From the NCBI GenBank assembly GCA_947502355.1, contig CANMZP010000010.1:62001-126000 (forward strand): a stretch of 64,000 nt of DNA. The letters are read 5' to 3'. Below are positions 44,264 through 53,202 of this stretch, piece after piece (the first letter of the stretch is position 1; each line of letters starts with the position of its first letter). The notes under the pieces are model-generated. The model did not search any database. It was not told where the DNA came from and was given only the letters and a program-made list of their open reading frames with translations. Position numbers and translations under genes: made by a program. The stretch comes from an uncultured Thalassotalea sp. Lineage in GTDB: Bacteria; Pseudomonadota; Gammaproteobacteria; Enterobacterales; Alteromonadaceae.

Positions 44264-46050
44264 TTTATTGTCGCCTCAATATTATCCAGTTCAAGTTTTT
44301 GCATATCCCAGGCGCCCGTAGGGCAGCGCTCGGCGCATAAGCCGCAATGCAGGCAAACATCCTCGTCTTTTACCATAATATTTCCGGTTTTAAGTCGGCC
44401 AGAAATGAGGTAATCCTGATCCTTATGCGATTTGTTTACGTGTAACTTGTCTTTTAGTAAGATTTCGGGAGCGGTGGTGTCATCCTCAATATTTTCAATA
44501 AAGTTAATGCAATCAACCGGGCAAATATCATCACAGGCCGAGCATTCAATACAGGTTGATTCGGTAAATACGGTATGCACATCACAATTTAAACAACGTT
44601 GCGCTTCATTGAGTGCCAACATTTCATCAAAACCTAACTCCACTTCGGTGGCAATTTCTTTCACCGCTTTTTCCCATTTTACATGGGGTACGGCATAGCG
44701 AACATCGTGATCGGTTATGTTGTCATAGCTCCACTCATGCATGCCCATTTTCTGACTTAATAAATTAAACTGGCTGTCTGGTCGAGTATGGGGATCGATT
44801 CCCCGACAAAATAAATCAATGGAAATGGCCGCTTTATGGCCATGGGCTACAGCCGTAATAATATTTTTGGGACCATACGCGCTATCGCCGCCAAAAAAGA
44901 CGTGTTTAAGAGTGGACTGCAGGGTGCGTTCATCAAGGACCGGTTGATCCCATTCATTAAATTCAAGGCCAATATCTCTTTCAATCCATGGGAAAACGGT
45001 ATCTTGGCCAATGGCCACTAATACCATGTCACACTTAGCAAGCAAGGTATTCCCCGTTTTTTGCAGTTTTCGATTTCCACCTCGGTCATAAATGGACTCC
45101 ACCTCATCAAAAGCAACACCTATAAACTTGCCATCTTTAATAACAAACTCGGTGGGGGTGTGATTTACAATAATGTCAATCCCTTCGGCTTTGGCATCAT
45201 CTTTTTCCCAAGGAGAGGCTTTCATGGCTTCATAACTTGAGCGAACAATAACCTTGATATCCGTAGCACCTAAACGTTTTGCGGTTCGACAGCAATCCAT
45301 AGCCGTATTACCACCGCCTAAAACAACCACACTTTTTGGGGCTTCCTTAGTGTGCCCAAAACTGACATTGGATAGCCAGTCGATACCAATATTAATGTGC
45401 TTTTCGGCTTGTTCGATACCAGGTAAATTAATTGGTCGACCTTTGGGCGCGCCTGTACCGACAAAAATGGCATCATAGTCTTTATTAAGCAGAGCATCTA
45501 AGCTGCTAATATCTTGGTTGTAAAAGGTATTAACACCCATATCGATGATGTATTTTATTTCTTCATCAAGAACTGTTTCTGGTAGGCGAAACCCTGGAAT
45601 TTGGCTGCGCATCATGCCACCGCCTTTTTTCTCTCGGTCGTACACATCTATTTCATAGCCAATTGGCATAAGATCTCGGGCAACGGTTAACGACGCTGGA
45701 CCTGCGCCAATTAGCGCGACGCGTTTACCATTTTTTTTATCCGGTATGTTCGGCAATCTATCACTTATATCATCTTTGAAATCGGCGGTTACTCGTTTTA
45801 ATCGACAAATGGCTACCGGCTCTTCTTCAACACGGCCGCGTCGGCAGGCTGGTTCACAGGGGCGGTCACAAACTCGACCAAGAACACCCGGAAATACATT
45901 TGATTGCCAATTTAGCATATAAGCATCGGTATAACGCTTATCGGCAATTAGGCGAATATATTCCGGCACGGGGGTGTGTGCTGGACAAGCTTGTTGGCAG
46001 TCCACCACTTTTAAGAAGTGCTCGTATGTGGTTACATCTGTTTTTTTCAA
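44260..46050 (-). CDS. GltD-like FAD/NAD(P)-dependent oxidoreductase with ferredoxin domain
   Basis: This 596-residue flavoprotein resembles the glutamate synthase small subunit. The N-terminal Fe-S binding helical domain has CQQACPAHTPVPEY and CDRPCEPACRRG. FAD and NAD(P) Rossmann folds follow (VALIGAGPASLTVARDL near residue 110; VVVLGGGNTAMDCCRTA near 250). The C-terminal part carries two ferredoxin-type Cys sets, CIECSACDDICPVDC and CLHCGLCAERCPTG. As first gene of the kor operon it is well placed to pass electrons between ferredoxin-level clusters and NAD(P)H. No GOGAT large subunit is present nearby. Confidence 0.88.
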   Translation of the reverse strand: MKKTDVTTYEHFLKVVDCQQACPAHTPVPEYIRLIADKRYTDAYMLNWQSNVFPGVLGRVCDRPCEPACRRGRVEEEPVAICRLKRVTADFKDDISDRLPNIPDKKNGKRVALIGAGPASLTVARDLMPIGYEIDVYDREKKGGGMMRSQIPGFRLPETVLDEEIKYIIDMGVNTFYNQDISSLDALLNKDYDAIFVGTGAPKGRPINLPGIEQAEKHINIGIDWLSNVSFGHTKEAPKSVVVLGGGNTAMDCCRTAKRLGATDIKVIVRSSYEAMKASPWEKDDAKAEGIDIIVNHTPTEFVIKDGKFIGVAFDEVESIYDRGGNRKLQKTGNTLLAKCDMVLVAIGQDTVFPWIERDIGLEFNEWDQPVLDERTLQSTLKHVFFGGDSAYGPKNIITAVAHGHKAAISIDLFCRGIDPHTRPDSQFNLLSQKMGMHEWSYDNITDHDVRYAVPHVKWEKAVKEIATEVELGFDEMLALNEAQRCLNCDVHTVFTESTCIECSACDDICPVDCINFIENIEDDTTAPEILLKDKLHVNKSHKDQDYLISGRLKTGNIMVKDEDVCLHCGLCAERCPTGAWDMQKLELDNIEATIK

Positions 46051-46107
46051 AATAACCTCTCGTTTTTGTAATTTTGTTATTTTTTAATCTGTTACGTACT
46101 TTTATTG

Positions 46108-46605
46108 TTAACTTGTTCTAAGACGCATCGCCGAAAATGTGGCACTGCTAATTAAGGAAACGATAACGGCTACTAAGGCGCCCGTTAATAAAGCATTCTG
46201 TTCAAGGGGAATAGATAATTGATAATCACGAAGGGTAGCGTTGGCAATGTCGGCATCAAAATGGCTGAAAAAGTAATACACTTTTGAGAGGTAATCGGAA
46301 TGGAAAAGGTGCTGAACCTGATTGCTTAATAAGGCGATTCGGTCAATTAACTCCACCACCATTTGACCTGTGGCATTAATCGCAGGATCGGTATTGGTTT
46401 GATATTGACTTATCAGGTTCATCAAATTGCCTTGGTAGTGTATATTGGCAATATCTTGAAATTTGATCAGTTGGTATTTGGCTTCATCGAGATGCCCTGC
46501 AAGGCGTTGGCTATATTGTTGGATGAACTCAGGCAGTTGCACTGCACTTATAAAAATGCAGGCAAAGAGTAATCTGTCTAAACTTTTGCCAATAAACGCT
46601 AACAT
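46108..46605 (-). CDS. DUF2937 family membrane protein
   Basis: A 165-residue protein with an N-terminal span (about residues 9-25) and a C-terminal span (about 137-155) around a helical soluble region, the architecture of DUF2937. A recognisable portion is LPEFIQQYSQRLAGHLDEAK. It lies 57 bases upstream of the flavoprotein gene on the same strand and could share a transcript. Function unknown. Confidence 0.75.
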   Translation of the reverse strand: MLAFIGKSLDRLLFACIFISAVQLPEFIQQYSQRLAGHLDEAKYQLIKFQDIANIHYQGNLMNLISQYQTNTDPAINATGQMVVELIDRIALLSNQVQHLFHSDYLSKVYYFFSHFDADIANATLRDYQLSIPLEQNALLTGALVAVIVSLISSATFSAMRLRTS

Positions 46606-46787
46606 AGCAACTCGGTATATTTTTTATGTTATGAGTAGGCACATTTACTGCTAGTGCTTATTATTTATACTAAATTATATTGCCAAGAAAGCAATTCGAA
46701 TGCAATTTTCTTTGCCATTAAAATTTTTACCAACCCTTAACAAAGATAATGTAAACTATCGGCTTTGTTATTCACTGTGTTAAACGT

Positions 46788-47336
46788 ATGTCCTTAGAAG
46801 AAAATGTAATTAATCAATGCAAGCTGTGGTTAGAGAAAATAATCATCGATTTAAACTTTTGTCCCTTTGCCAAAAAAGAATTTGTTAATGATACGATAGC
46901 TTATGCTGTTGATGGTTCAGCGGATATTGAAGAAGCGTTGCAGGCGTTATTAGTACAATGCCAACGCCTAGATGATGAGCCGGCCATTGCAACAACGTTA
47001 ATGATATTTTCCGAAGGGTTTCAGACGTTTGATCAATTTCTTGATTTAATTGATATTGCCCAACCTTTTATTTTTTCACAAGGTTACGAGGGCACATATC
47101 AAATTGCCACATTCCATCCTCACTACCAGTTTGGCGGCGTTGCAAAAGATGATGTCACCAACTTTACCAATCGTTCGCCTTTTCCGATATTACATTTAAT
47201 TCGCGAGGATGATATGGCAAGGGCCGTAAATGCGCATCCGGACCCAGAAGGCATTCCAGAGCGAAATATGGATGTAGCTAGAGAGAAAGGTCAGGCGTTT
47301 TTTCAATCATTTTTACATCAGCTTGCTAAAGATTGA
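46788..47336 (+). CDS. DUF1415 family protein
   Basis: A 182-residue soluble protein. Characteristic segments are WLEKIIIDLNFCPFAKKEF near the N-terminus and YQIATFHPHYQFGGV followed by NFTNRSPFPILHLIRE. The conserved Cys-Pro-Phe and the His pair suggest a metal or redox site, but the family has no assigned function. It is followed after 60 bases by a LysE-type exporter gene. Confidence 0.86.
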   Translation: MSLEENVINQCKLWLEKIIIDLNFCPFAKKEFVNDTIAYAVDGSADIEEALQALLVQCQRLDDEPAIATTLMIFSEGFQTFDQFLDLIDIAQPFIFSQGYEGTYQIATFHPHYQFGGVAKDDVTNFTNRSPFPILHLIREDDMARAVNAHPDPEGIPERNMDVAREKGQAFFQSFLHQLAKD

Positions 47337-47396
47337 TAAGCGCAATACATAATAAGGCCACACCAAATAAGCAATTAAGGGAATAAAGGAATAGCA

Positions 47397-48023
47397 ATGC
47401 AATTACATGAATTTTGGGTGGAGTTTGGCATAATTGCCGTGGTGCATTTTCTTGCCGTTGCCAGTCCAGGTCCTGACTTCGCCATCATCATTAAACAAAG
47501 TTTAACGAGGGGCAGACAAGCCGCATTAGCAACCAGTGTCGGCATTGGCACGGGGATATTATTGCATGTTACGTATTCCATTGTCGGCATCGGACTCTTG
47601 ATAGCCAACAGCCCAACGTTATTGCAATGGCTTACGTATATTGCCGGTGGGTATTTATTTTACATCGGTATTATGGGGCTTCGATCAAAGCCTGTCACCG
47701 TTGAAGAACAACAAAGCGCAAAAGCCGCACATGAGCCTCTAAAACGCTCTTTTTTAACCGGATTTCTGGTCAATGGGCTTAATGTTAAAGCGACCTTGTT
47801 TTTTGTGTCACTATTTTCTGTGGTGATTTCTAGTCGCACGCCGATGTTCATTCAAAGTATTTATGGCATTTACATGGCCATTGCCACCGCCGCATGGTTT
47901 TCATTTTTATCTGTGGTGCTCACCGTTCCTGGCGTAAGGCAAAGGTTGCTTAGTAAAGGGTATATTATTGATCGGGTGATGGGCGTGATATTAATTGCTC
48001 TGGCAATAAGCATTGTTGTTTAA
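47397..48023 (+). CDS. LysE/RhtB family amino acid exporter
   Basis: A 208-residue inner-membrane protein with about six spans. The family motif ASPGPDFAIIIKQSLTRGRQA is at about residues 20-40. RhtB-type proteins export threonine, homoserine, leucine and similar compounds; the substrate here is not known. AAAGGAAT lies upstream of ATG. Confidence 0.9.
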   Translation: MQLHEFWVEFGIIAVVHFLAVASPGPDFAIIIKQSLTRGRQAALATSVGIGTGILLHVTYSIVGIGLLIANSPTLLQWLTYIAGGYLFYIGIMGLRSKPVTVEEQQSAKAAHEPLKRSFLTGFLVNGLNVKATLFFVSLFSVVISSRTPMFIQSIYGIYMAIATAAWFSFLSVVLTVPGVRQRLLSKGYIIDRVMGVILIALAISIVV

Positions 48024-48116
48024 TTGTTCGTTCTTTAGCCGGACAATCACTAAGGGGTGCCTTTGTCGACGATGTTAGTTTATAATCGAGTAAAATCAAT
48101 CGGTAGATAGAAGTAC

Positions 48117-48896
48117 GTGAGCGAAAAAAAATACATCCAAATCGGTGGTAGTCCAGATAAAGCAGTGCAGGGCGATTACACGCTTAATCCCAATGCTATT
48201 TTAAAAGAAGGGTGGCAACTTACCGCATCAACCAAACAACCTATCTTGCTCGGTCTAATTATGGTGATCCTTATCGGTATGGTGTTCTCCATCATAACCA
48301 GTAGTTACCTAGGCGGCATGGAAGTGGTGATACAAGATGCCAATAAACAAATGGTGCTCAACCTAGTGGTTACTGTGGTGCTTTGGCCTTTTATTGCCGG
48401 TATTGAAATGATGGGGATTTCCCACGCTATTGGTATTAAAACCCAAGCTAACATGATTTTCTCGTTTTTAAAGCGAAGTGCTTTTATTGCGCTTGGGGCA
48501 TTGATCATCACCTCACTAACGTCGTTGGGGTTCTATCTCATTTTACCCGGCATTTATTTAACCGTGGCATTGTCATTAACGGTGCCATTAATCGTAGAAA
48601 AACGCATGAGCCCAACAGCGGCTATCTTGCTGTCGATAAAAGCCACTCGATTCCAGTTTTTTAAAATGCTGCACATTTATCTGGTACTCTTTTCTGTGCT
48701 CATCGCTGCGCTATTGCCTGGACTCCTAGGCTTACCTGCCATCATTTCAGCGGTTGTTTTCTTTGTTGTTATGAGTTACTTAGCACCAATGTTTTATAAC
48801 GTTAAAGGTATCTTGTATCGTGAAATATTCGGGGTCAAAATGCTCATGGTTGAAAAGCAGGGTGATTCACCTGCCGACAGCTTTTTTGATGCTTAA
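48117..48896 (+). CDS. Uncharacterised multi-span membrane protein
   Basis: A 259-residue inner-membrane protein with about five or six hydrophobic segments (around residues 42-64, 80-100, 116-135, 139-158, 185-203 and 206-225). The start is GTG 48117. The layout, with a short polar N-terminus, LILPGIYLTVALSLTVPLI and a late TPTAAILLSIKATR-like loop, resembles integral membrane proteins of the YciC or glycerophosphoryl-diester phosphodiesterase membrane-domain type. Only the membrane location is firm. It is 8 bases before the bax gene. Confidence 0.62.
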   Translation: MSEKKYIQIGGSPDKAVQGDYTLNPNAILKEGWQLTASTKQPILLGLIMVILIGMVFSIITSSYLGGMEVVIQDANKQMVLNLVVTVVLWPFIAGIEMMGISHAIGIKTQANMIFSFLKRSAFIALGALIITSLTSLGFYLILPGIYLTVALSLTVPLIVEKRMSPTAAILLSIKATRFQFFKMLHIYLVLFSVLIAALLPGLLGLPAIISAVVFFVVMSYLAPMFYNVKGILYREIFGVKMLMVEKQGDSPADSFFDA

Positions 48897-48904
48897 GGGA
48901 AATT

Positions 48905-49726
48905 ATGTACGGTAAAGCGTTTAAAATATTTGTAATTATTGCCGTACTCTTAATGGCCATCGCCCCCTTTTTATATCAAAGCAAAGTGGATGTAGAAATA
49001 AGCGGTGCCACTATTCGGGACAAAGCAAGGGCAAAACCGGATCCGGCAGAGCAACCGTTACACGACACAAAATTGCCCGACTTTGCATCCATCAGTGATT
49101 CTAACCAACGCAAACAAGCCTTTTTTGATTATTTAAAACCGGCCATTGATGCTGAAAATAAAAAATTACGTCGTATTCGCGAAAGGTTGATCACGCTTGA
49201 GAAAAAATTTCACTTAAATGAAAATATGGGCGATGCCAACAAAGCATGGTTACAACAATTGGCAACCTCTTATGCCATTAACCCTAAATCCTCATTGCAG
49301 CAAATATTGCAGCAATTATTAATCAAAGTGGATGAAATCCCTAAAGGTTTAGTGCTTGTTCAAGCCGCCAATGAATCGGCTTGGGGGAGTTCAAGGTTTG
49401 CGCGTATCGGATTAAACTTCTTTGGCATGTGGTGCTTTAAAAAAGGTTGTGGCATCGTACCAAAGGGTCGGACACCGGGCTTGAATCATGAAGTCGCGGC
49501 ATTTAAAACCATAGACCATATGGTGCAAAGATACTTCCACAATTTAAACACCAATACCGCTTATATACTGTTTCGCGCCATTCGCAGTCAGTTAAGAGAA
49601 AATCAACTTCCATTACAGGCCAGCATCCTTTCTACGGGGTTATTACCTTATTCAGAAAGGGGCATCGACTACATTGTTGAATTAAACAAAATGTTAGTTA
49701 GTAATGCCCGTTTTATTCACGACTAG
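48905..49726 (+). CDS. bax: Bax-like peptidoglycan glucosaminidase
   Basis: A 273-residue protein with an N-terminal signal anchor (residues 7-25) and a C-terminal glucosaminidase-type domain. The catalytic region reads VLVQAANESAWGSSRFA, then LNFFGMWCFKKGCGIVPKGR, with the probable catalytic Glu in ANESAWGSS. The Cys pair in WCFKKGCG and the tail SERGIDYIVELNKML match E. coli Bax. It probably acts on peptidoglycan in the periplasm. AAGGGA precedes ATG by 5 bases. Confidence 0.88.
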   Translation: MYGKAFKIFVIIAVLLMAIAPFLYQSKVDVEISGATIRDKARAKPDPAEQPLHDTKLPDFASISDSNQRKQAFFDYLKPAIDAENKKLRRIRERLITLEKKFHLNENMGDANKAWLQQLATSYAINPKSSLQQILQQLLIKVDEIPKGLVLVQAANESAWGSSRFARIGLNFFGMWCFKKGCGIVPKGRTPGLNHEVAAFKTIDHMVQRYFHNLNTNTAYILFRAIRSQLRENQLPLQASILSTGLLPYSERGIDYIVELNKMLVSNARFIHD

Positions 49727-49748
49727 CCTTTCCTTTTTAGAGTGTATT

Positions 49749-50399
49749 ATGAAAAAAATAATTTTTTTACTGTCCCTTTGTTTATTACCACTGACCGCGA
49801 CTGCGGTTGATTTAGAATATAAAGGCTTTTACAAACGTCTTGATTTAATTAAAGAAAATAACTTTGATTTAATTACCATGGGGTTTTACTTGGTGGACAC
49901 CCACAACCGCTCGCGTTGTAAGTTAACAAAAGCAACAATGTTCTCTAAAGGAGAGCGTGCACAAGATATCCAGATAGCGGATGACGGTCAAATGTTGGTT
50001 CCTCTATCTGAAGAATTGTATAAAAAGCAGGCTTTTTTAAGGGTGACTCAAGATGATGAGCGCCAAAGCTGTACCTTACAAATGCAAATTCAAGCAAAAG
50101 ATAAACAGCAAACCGCTTTTACCTATAAACAGTTGTCAAACATCACTTGGCAAATGCAAGAATTGGTGGACGAATTTGGATCGTTTTTATGGTTTATGAT
50201 GCCGAACGTGCAAGGCTTACACATTAACATAGAAAACCCTAGCCAAATCAGCTTTGTCGATATTGCTTTAAAGCCCTCAATGAGTTGCACAAATCAAGAA
50301 TGTAAGTTGAAAATTGATACCGAAAACCAAAGCGAAGAAAAAGCACTTGAGTTTATAAGTGCCCCAATTGTGATCGCCCCATGGATTGAGGAACATTAA
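49749..50399 (+). CDS. DUF2987 family periplasmic protein
   Basis: A 216-residue secreted protein, beginning with the signal peptide MKKIIFLLSLCLLPLTATA (ATG 49749). An in-frame upstream start at 49704 would overlap bax and spoil the signal peptide. The mature part begins VDLEYKGFYKRLDLIKEN, as in DUF2987. It has two Cys pairs that could form disulfides (RSRCKLT / SCTLQ and SCTNQECKL). Function unknown. It is probably co-transcribed with bax, with its own terminator. Confidence 0.78.
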   Translation: MKKIIFLLSLCLLPLTATAVDLEYKGFYKRLDLIKENNFDLITMGFYLVDTHNRSRCKLTKATMFSKGERAQDIQIADDGQMLVPLSEELYKKQAFLRVTQDDERQSCTLQMQIQAKDKQQTAFTYKQLSNITWQMQELVDEFGSFLWFMMPNVQGLHINIENPSQISFVDIALKPSMSCTNQECKLKIDTENQSEEKALEFISAPIVIAPWIEEH

Positions 50400-50423
50400 A
50401 AAGCACACCATTAAATGGACTGA

Positions 50424-50450
50424 AAACGCCGCTATTTAGCGGTGTTTTTG
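50424..50450 (+). terminator. Terminator after the DUF2987 gene
   Basis: A 9-bp stem, ACGCCGCTA with TAGCGGTGT (one G-T pair), has a 2-base AT-rich loop region and is followed by T5. Confidence 0.8.
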
Positions 50451-50479
50451 TTTCTGTTAAAGCAAATCTCAAAACCTCA

Positions 50480-50524
50480 TTACATAGACTGTCTATGTAA
50501 ACATTACATAGACAGTCTATGTAA
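50480..50524. repeat. Palindromic repeats, copies 7 and 8
   Basis: Two perfect copies separated by 3 bases: 50480-50500 with central T and 50504-50524 with central A. The second ends 20 bases before the ATG of the 129-aa gene. Confidence 0.9.
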
Positions 50525-50544
50525 ATGGCTTTATATTAACGGGT

Positions 50545-50934
50545 ATGAAGTACTCGTCTCGAAAATCGACTCATCGCCGCCGCAAATCTGATCTTAAAGA
50601 TCGATACATCGATAAACAAATTATTATCTTACATAAAGCCATGGCAAAAAAGCTGCTTGCTAACCCAGACTTAATAGAAGGTGTTAGAGGGACCTTAGAG
50701 CAGCGAAAAGAACAAGGTAAGATCCATTATGGTGGTTATATAACCTGGTTAAGTATTTTAGATATTTATGAAGATAAACAAGCCTTTATCCATCATATAA
50801 CCGAGAATACAGAACAAATGCGACGCCTAAGAAGGAAAACCCCTTTGGTAGGCATTTTGACCGAAGAAGAGCGACAGGAAGCCTTGATTGAGGATGCCAT
50901 TGGCCCTTTAAAAGATATCGACTTCTTATATTAG
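50545..50934 (+). CDS. Uncharacterised 129-aa basic protein bracketed by palindromic repeats
   Basis: The family is not named with confidence. The N-terminal 15 residues are very basic (KYSSRKSTHRRRKSDLKDR), followed by helical segments: KQIIILHKAMAKKLLANPDL, RGTLEQRKEQGKIHYGGYITWLSIL (given in part) and the closing RRLRRKTPLVGILTEEERQEAL. The last motif and the HYG-Y-TW segment look conserved in style. A short conserved protein with a nucleic-acid-like basic tail, flanked on both sides by paired palindromes, could be a repeat-associated or regulatory protein. This is inference. A weak site precedes ATG. Confidence 0.68.
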   Translation: MKYSSRKSTHRRRKSDLKDRYIDKQIIILHKAMAKKLLANPDLIEGVRGTLEQRKEQGKIHYGGYITWLSILDIYEDKQAFIHHITENTEQMRRLRRKTPLVGILTEEERQEALIEDAIGPLKDIDFLY

Positions 50935-50942
50935 GCAATGGT

Positions 50943-51017
50943 TTAGGTAGACTGTCTATGTAACGAGCAAAAAAAAGCGGTTTACATAGACTGTCTATGT
51001 AACGAGCAAAAAAAAGG
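50943..51017. repeat. Palindromic repeats, copies 9 and 10, in a 39-base tandem duplication
   Basis: Copy 9 (50943-50963) has two changes in the left arm (TTAGGTAGAC); copy 10 (50982-51002) is perfect, central T. The unit TAGACTGTCTATGTAACGAG plus an A8 run occurs at 50949-50978 and again at 50988-51017. The second A-run doubles as the T-tract of the terminator on the minus strand. Confidence 0.87.
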
Positions 51018-51033
51018 GCCATATAGGCCCTTT
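51008..51033 (-). terminator. Terminator of the Tsx-like gene
   Basis: An 8-bp perfect stem, AAAGGGCC with GGCCCTTT, has a 5-base loop and is followed on the minus strand by T8. Confidence 0.88.
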
Positions 51034-51047
51034 GGAGATGTTTTTGT

Positions 51048-51821
51048 TTACAGGTGGATTTTTACCATCCAGCTGATCACTGACTCATCATCAAGACCGG
51101 CAATACCAAATTTGTTATGCCAGAAAGAGTATTCAACACCCGCTTCAAATTTCTTAGGAACACCCCAGTATTTACCTATGTCCATGCGAAGTTGTGGGTT
51201 GAAGTGGAAGTCAGACGCGTGAGTGTCTTGTGCAGAAGACCAGTCAATGTAACCGTCAAATGTAAAGTCCGCAGAACCTAAAGAAAAAGGCATGCCCCAA
51301 ACAAAAGTTAGTTGTTGGTCGTTATCTGTTTGTTCATTATTGGCTTGATATACGTTGATGTTTGCGTAAGCAAAACCAGGTAATTTCAAGTCTGCTCCAA
51401 CACCCACTAAGTAGTTATCAAAGCTGTTATCAAATGGCGCTGATGAATAAGTTGAATGTTCCCAAGCGGTTGCAACGAATACATCAGATACGATACCAAA
51501 CTCAAGTTTGCTGTCGGTTAGGTAGCTAATACTTAGACGAGGAGCCAATTCTGAGTAGGTTTCTTGAGCATCTGCATTTTTAGAATCGCCTTTGTAATCT
51601 AGACGGTCGGCGAAGAAGAATAAGTCTCCCCAGTTGTGACCAGATGCGTGTTCTAATGTAACAACCGTAATATCATCATTACCGGCAACCTCATAGTCAC
51701 CTGCGTTGATTAAACCTGAGATTGAGTTATCACTCCAGAACATTTCAGCTTGTGAAGAGAATGTGGTGAAAGCTGAGGCTGCAACAACGGCTGCCGTTAA
51801 CATGTTGAATTTGTTAGACAT
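51048..51821 (-). CDS. tsx: Nucleoside-specific outer-membrane channel, Tsx/OmpK family
   Basis: A 257-residue precursor with a signal peptide (cleaved after SQA). The mature barrel has the Tsx/OmpK pattern: MFWSDNSISGL, then HASGHNWGDLFFFADRLD near residue 60, ELAPRLSISYLTDSKL, and a final VEYSFWHNKFG...VKIHL strand. It lies directly downstream of a purine permease gene on the same strand (62-base gap), which supports nucleoside or nucleobase uptake as its role. The symbol is by family resemblance. Confidence 0.85.
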   Translation of the reverse strand: MSNKFNMLTAAVVAASAFTTFSSQAEMFWSDNSISGLINAGDYEVAGNDDITVVTLEHASGHNWGDLFFFADRLDYKGDSKNADAQETYSELAPRLSISYLTDSKLEFGIVSDVFVATAWEHSTYSSAPFDNSFDNYLVGVGADLKLPGFAYANINVYQANNEQTDNDQQLTFVWGMPFSLGSADFTFDGYIDWSSAQDTHASDFHFNPQLRMDIGKYWGVPKKFEAGVEYSFWHNKFGIAGLDDESVISWMVKIHL

Positions 51822-51883
51822 GATTTTCCCTGTATTGTTATTAGAGGAGGCAGAAACTGCCTCCGGATGAAATGTAAATCGAG

Positions 51884-53173
51884 TTACATGAACATGAATT
51901 TAGCGATGAATAGTGCAGCTAAGAACCAAACACTGCCGCTAACTTCAGAGAACCTGCCGCTGAATAGACGTACAGCTGCGTAGCTGATAAAACCGAATGC
52001 AATACCATCAGCAATTGAGAACGTTAATGGCATGGTGATTAAAATCACGGATACTGGTACGGCTTCTAATAGATTGTCCCACTCAACGTGAACAAGACCG
52101 GCAACCATTAATACACCAACGAAAAATAAAGCCCCTGCGGTTGCGTAAGCTGGGATCATACCGGCAAGTGGCGAGAAGAATAAAGCCAGTAAAAACAGCA
52201 CACCAACAGTAACGGCGGTTAAACCTGTACGGCCACCTGCGGCAACACCCGCTGTACTTTCTACGTAACTGGTCGTTGTTGAGGTACCTAATAAAGAACC
52301 GGCGATGGTTGCACCAGAGTCAGCAAATAAGGCTTTTTTAAGACGCGGTAAGTTGCCTTTTTCATCAAGCAGGTTACCACGTTGCGCAACCGCAACTAAC
52401 GTACCTGAGGTATCAAATAAATCAACGAATAAGAAAGCGAAGATAACACTGATCATGCCCACATTGAATGCACCCGCAATATCAAGCTGAGCAAATGTTG
52501 GTGCGATTGAAGGTGGCATTGACACAAGACCGTTGTAGGTTACATCACCAAAGATAACACCTAGAAGTGTAATGAAAAGAATCGCAATCATTACTGCACC
52601 ATTTACGTTAAGGCTAACTAGGCCAACGATTAGGAATAAACCTAAAACCGCCATTAGAGGTTCAAAAGCAGTGATATCACCTAGGGTAACCAAAGTTGCT
52701 GGGCTTGCTACAATGATGCCAGAGCTTTTTAATGCGATAAGTGCAAGGAACATACCGATACCGGCGGCAATACCAAAGCGTAAAGAATGCGGAATTGAGT
52801 TGATTATCCATTCACGTACTTTAAACGCACTTAGTAAGGTAAAAATCAAACCGGAAAGAAATACGGCACCAAGAGCAACGTTCCAAGAATACTTTAATTC
52901 CATTACTACGGTGAAGGTAAAGAATGCATTCAAGCCCATACCAGGAGCAAGAGCGATAGGGTAGTTGGCAAATAGCCCCATGATTAAACAACCAATTGTT
53001 GCAGCTAAACAGGTCGCAACGAAAACGGCTCCTGAGTCCATTCCAGTCATTGCTAGCATATTGGGGTTTACAAAAATGATGTATGCCATGGTAAGGAAGG
53101 TGGTAAACCCGGCAATAATTTCCTTGCGCACTGTGGTGTTGTGCTCAGCAAGCTTGAATAGTTTTTCAAACAT
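51884..53173 (-). CDS. NCS2 family purine permease, AzgA-like
   Basis: A 429-residue inner-membrane permease with about 12-14 spans, for adenine, guanine or hypoxanthine with H+. AzgA-branch hallmarks: NTTVRKEIIAGFTTFLTMAYI near the N-terminus, ALAPGMGLNAFFTF (about residue 75), LFVDLFDTSGTLVAVAQR (about 250), GTSTTTSYVESTAGVAAGGRTG (about 300). AGGA precedes ATG by 8 bases. Its leader contains mutually exclusive hairpins (53203-53244). The Tsx-like channel gene follows and probably shares the transcript. Confidence 0.93.
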   Translation of the reverse strand: MFEKLFKLAEHNTTVRKEIIAGFTTFLTMAYIIFVNPNMLAMTGMDSGAVFVATCLAATIGCLIMGLFANYPIALAPGMGLNAFFTFTVVMELKYSWNVALGAVFLSGLIFTLLSAFKVREWIINSIPHSLRFGIAAGIGMFLALIALKSSGIIVASPATLVTLGDITAFEPLMAVLGLFLIVGLVSLNVNGAVMIAILFITLLGVIFGDVTYNGLVSMPPSIAPTFAQLDIAGAFNVGMISVIFAFLFVDLFDTSGTLVAVAQRGNLLDEKGNLPRLKKALFADSGATIAGSLLGTSTTTSYVESTAGVAAGGRTGLTAVTVGVLFLLALFFSPLAGMIPAYATAGALFFVGVLMVAGLVHVEWDNLLEAVPVSVILITMPLTFSIADGIAFGFISYAAVRLFSGRFSEVSGSVWFLAALFIAKFMFM

Positions 53174-53202
53174 TAACTTGTTCCTAGTTTTTTATAAGCG
53201 GA

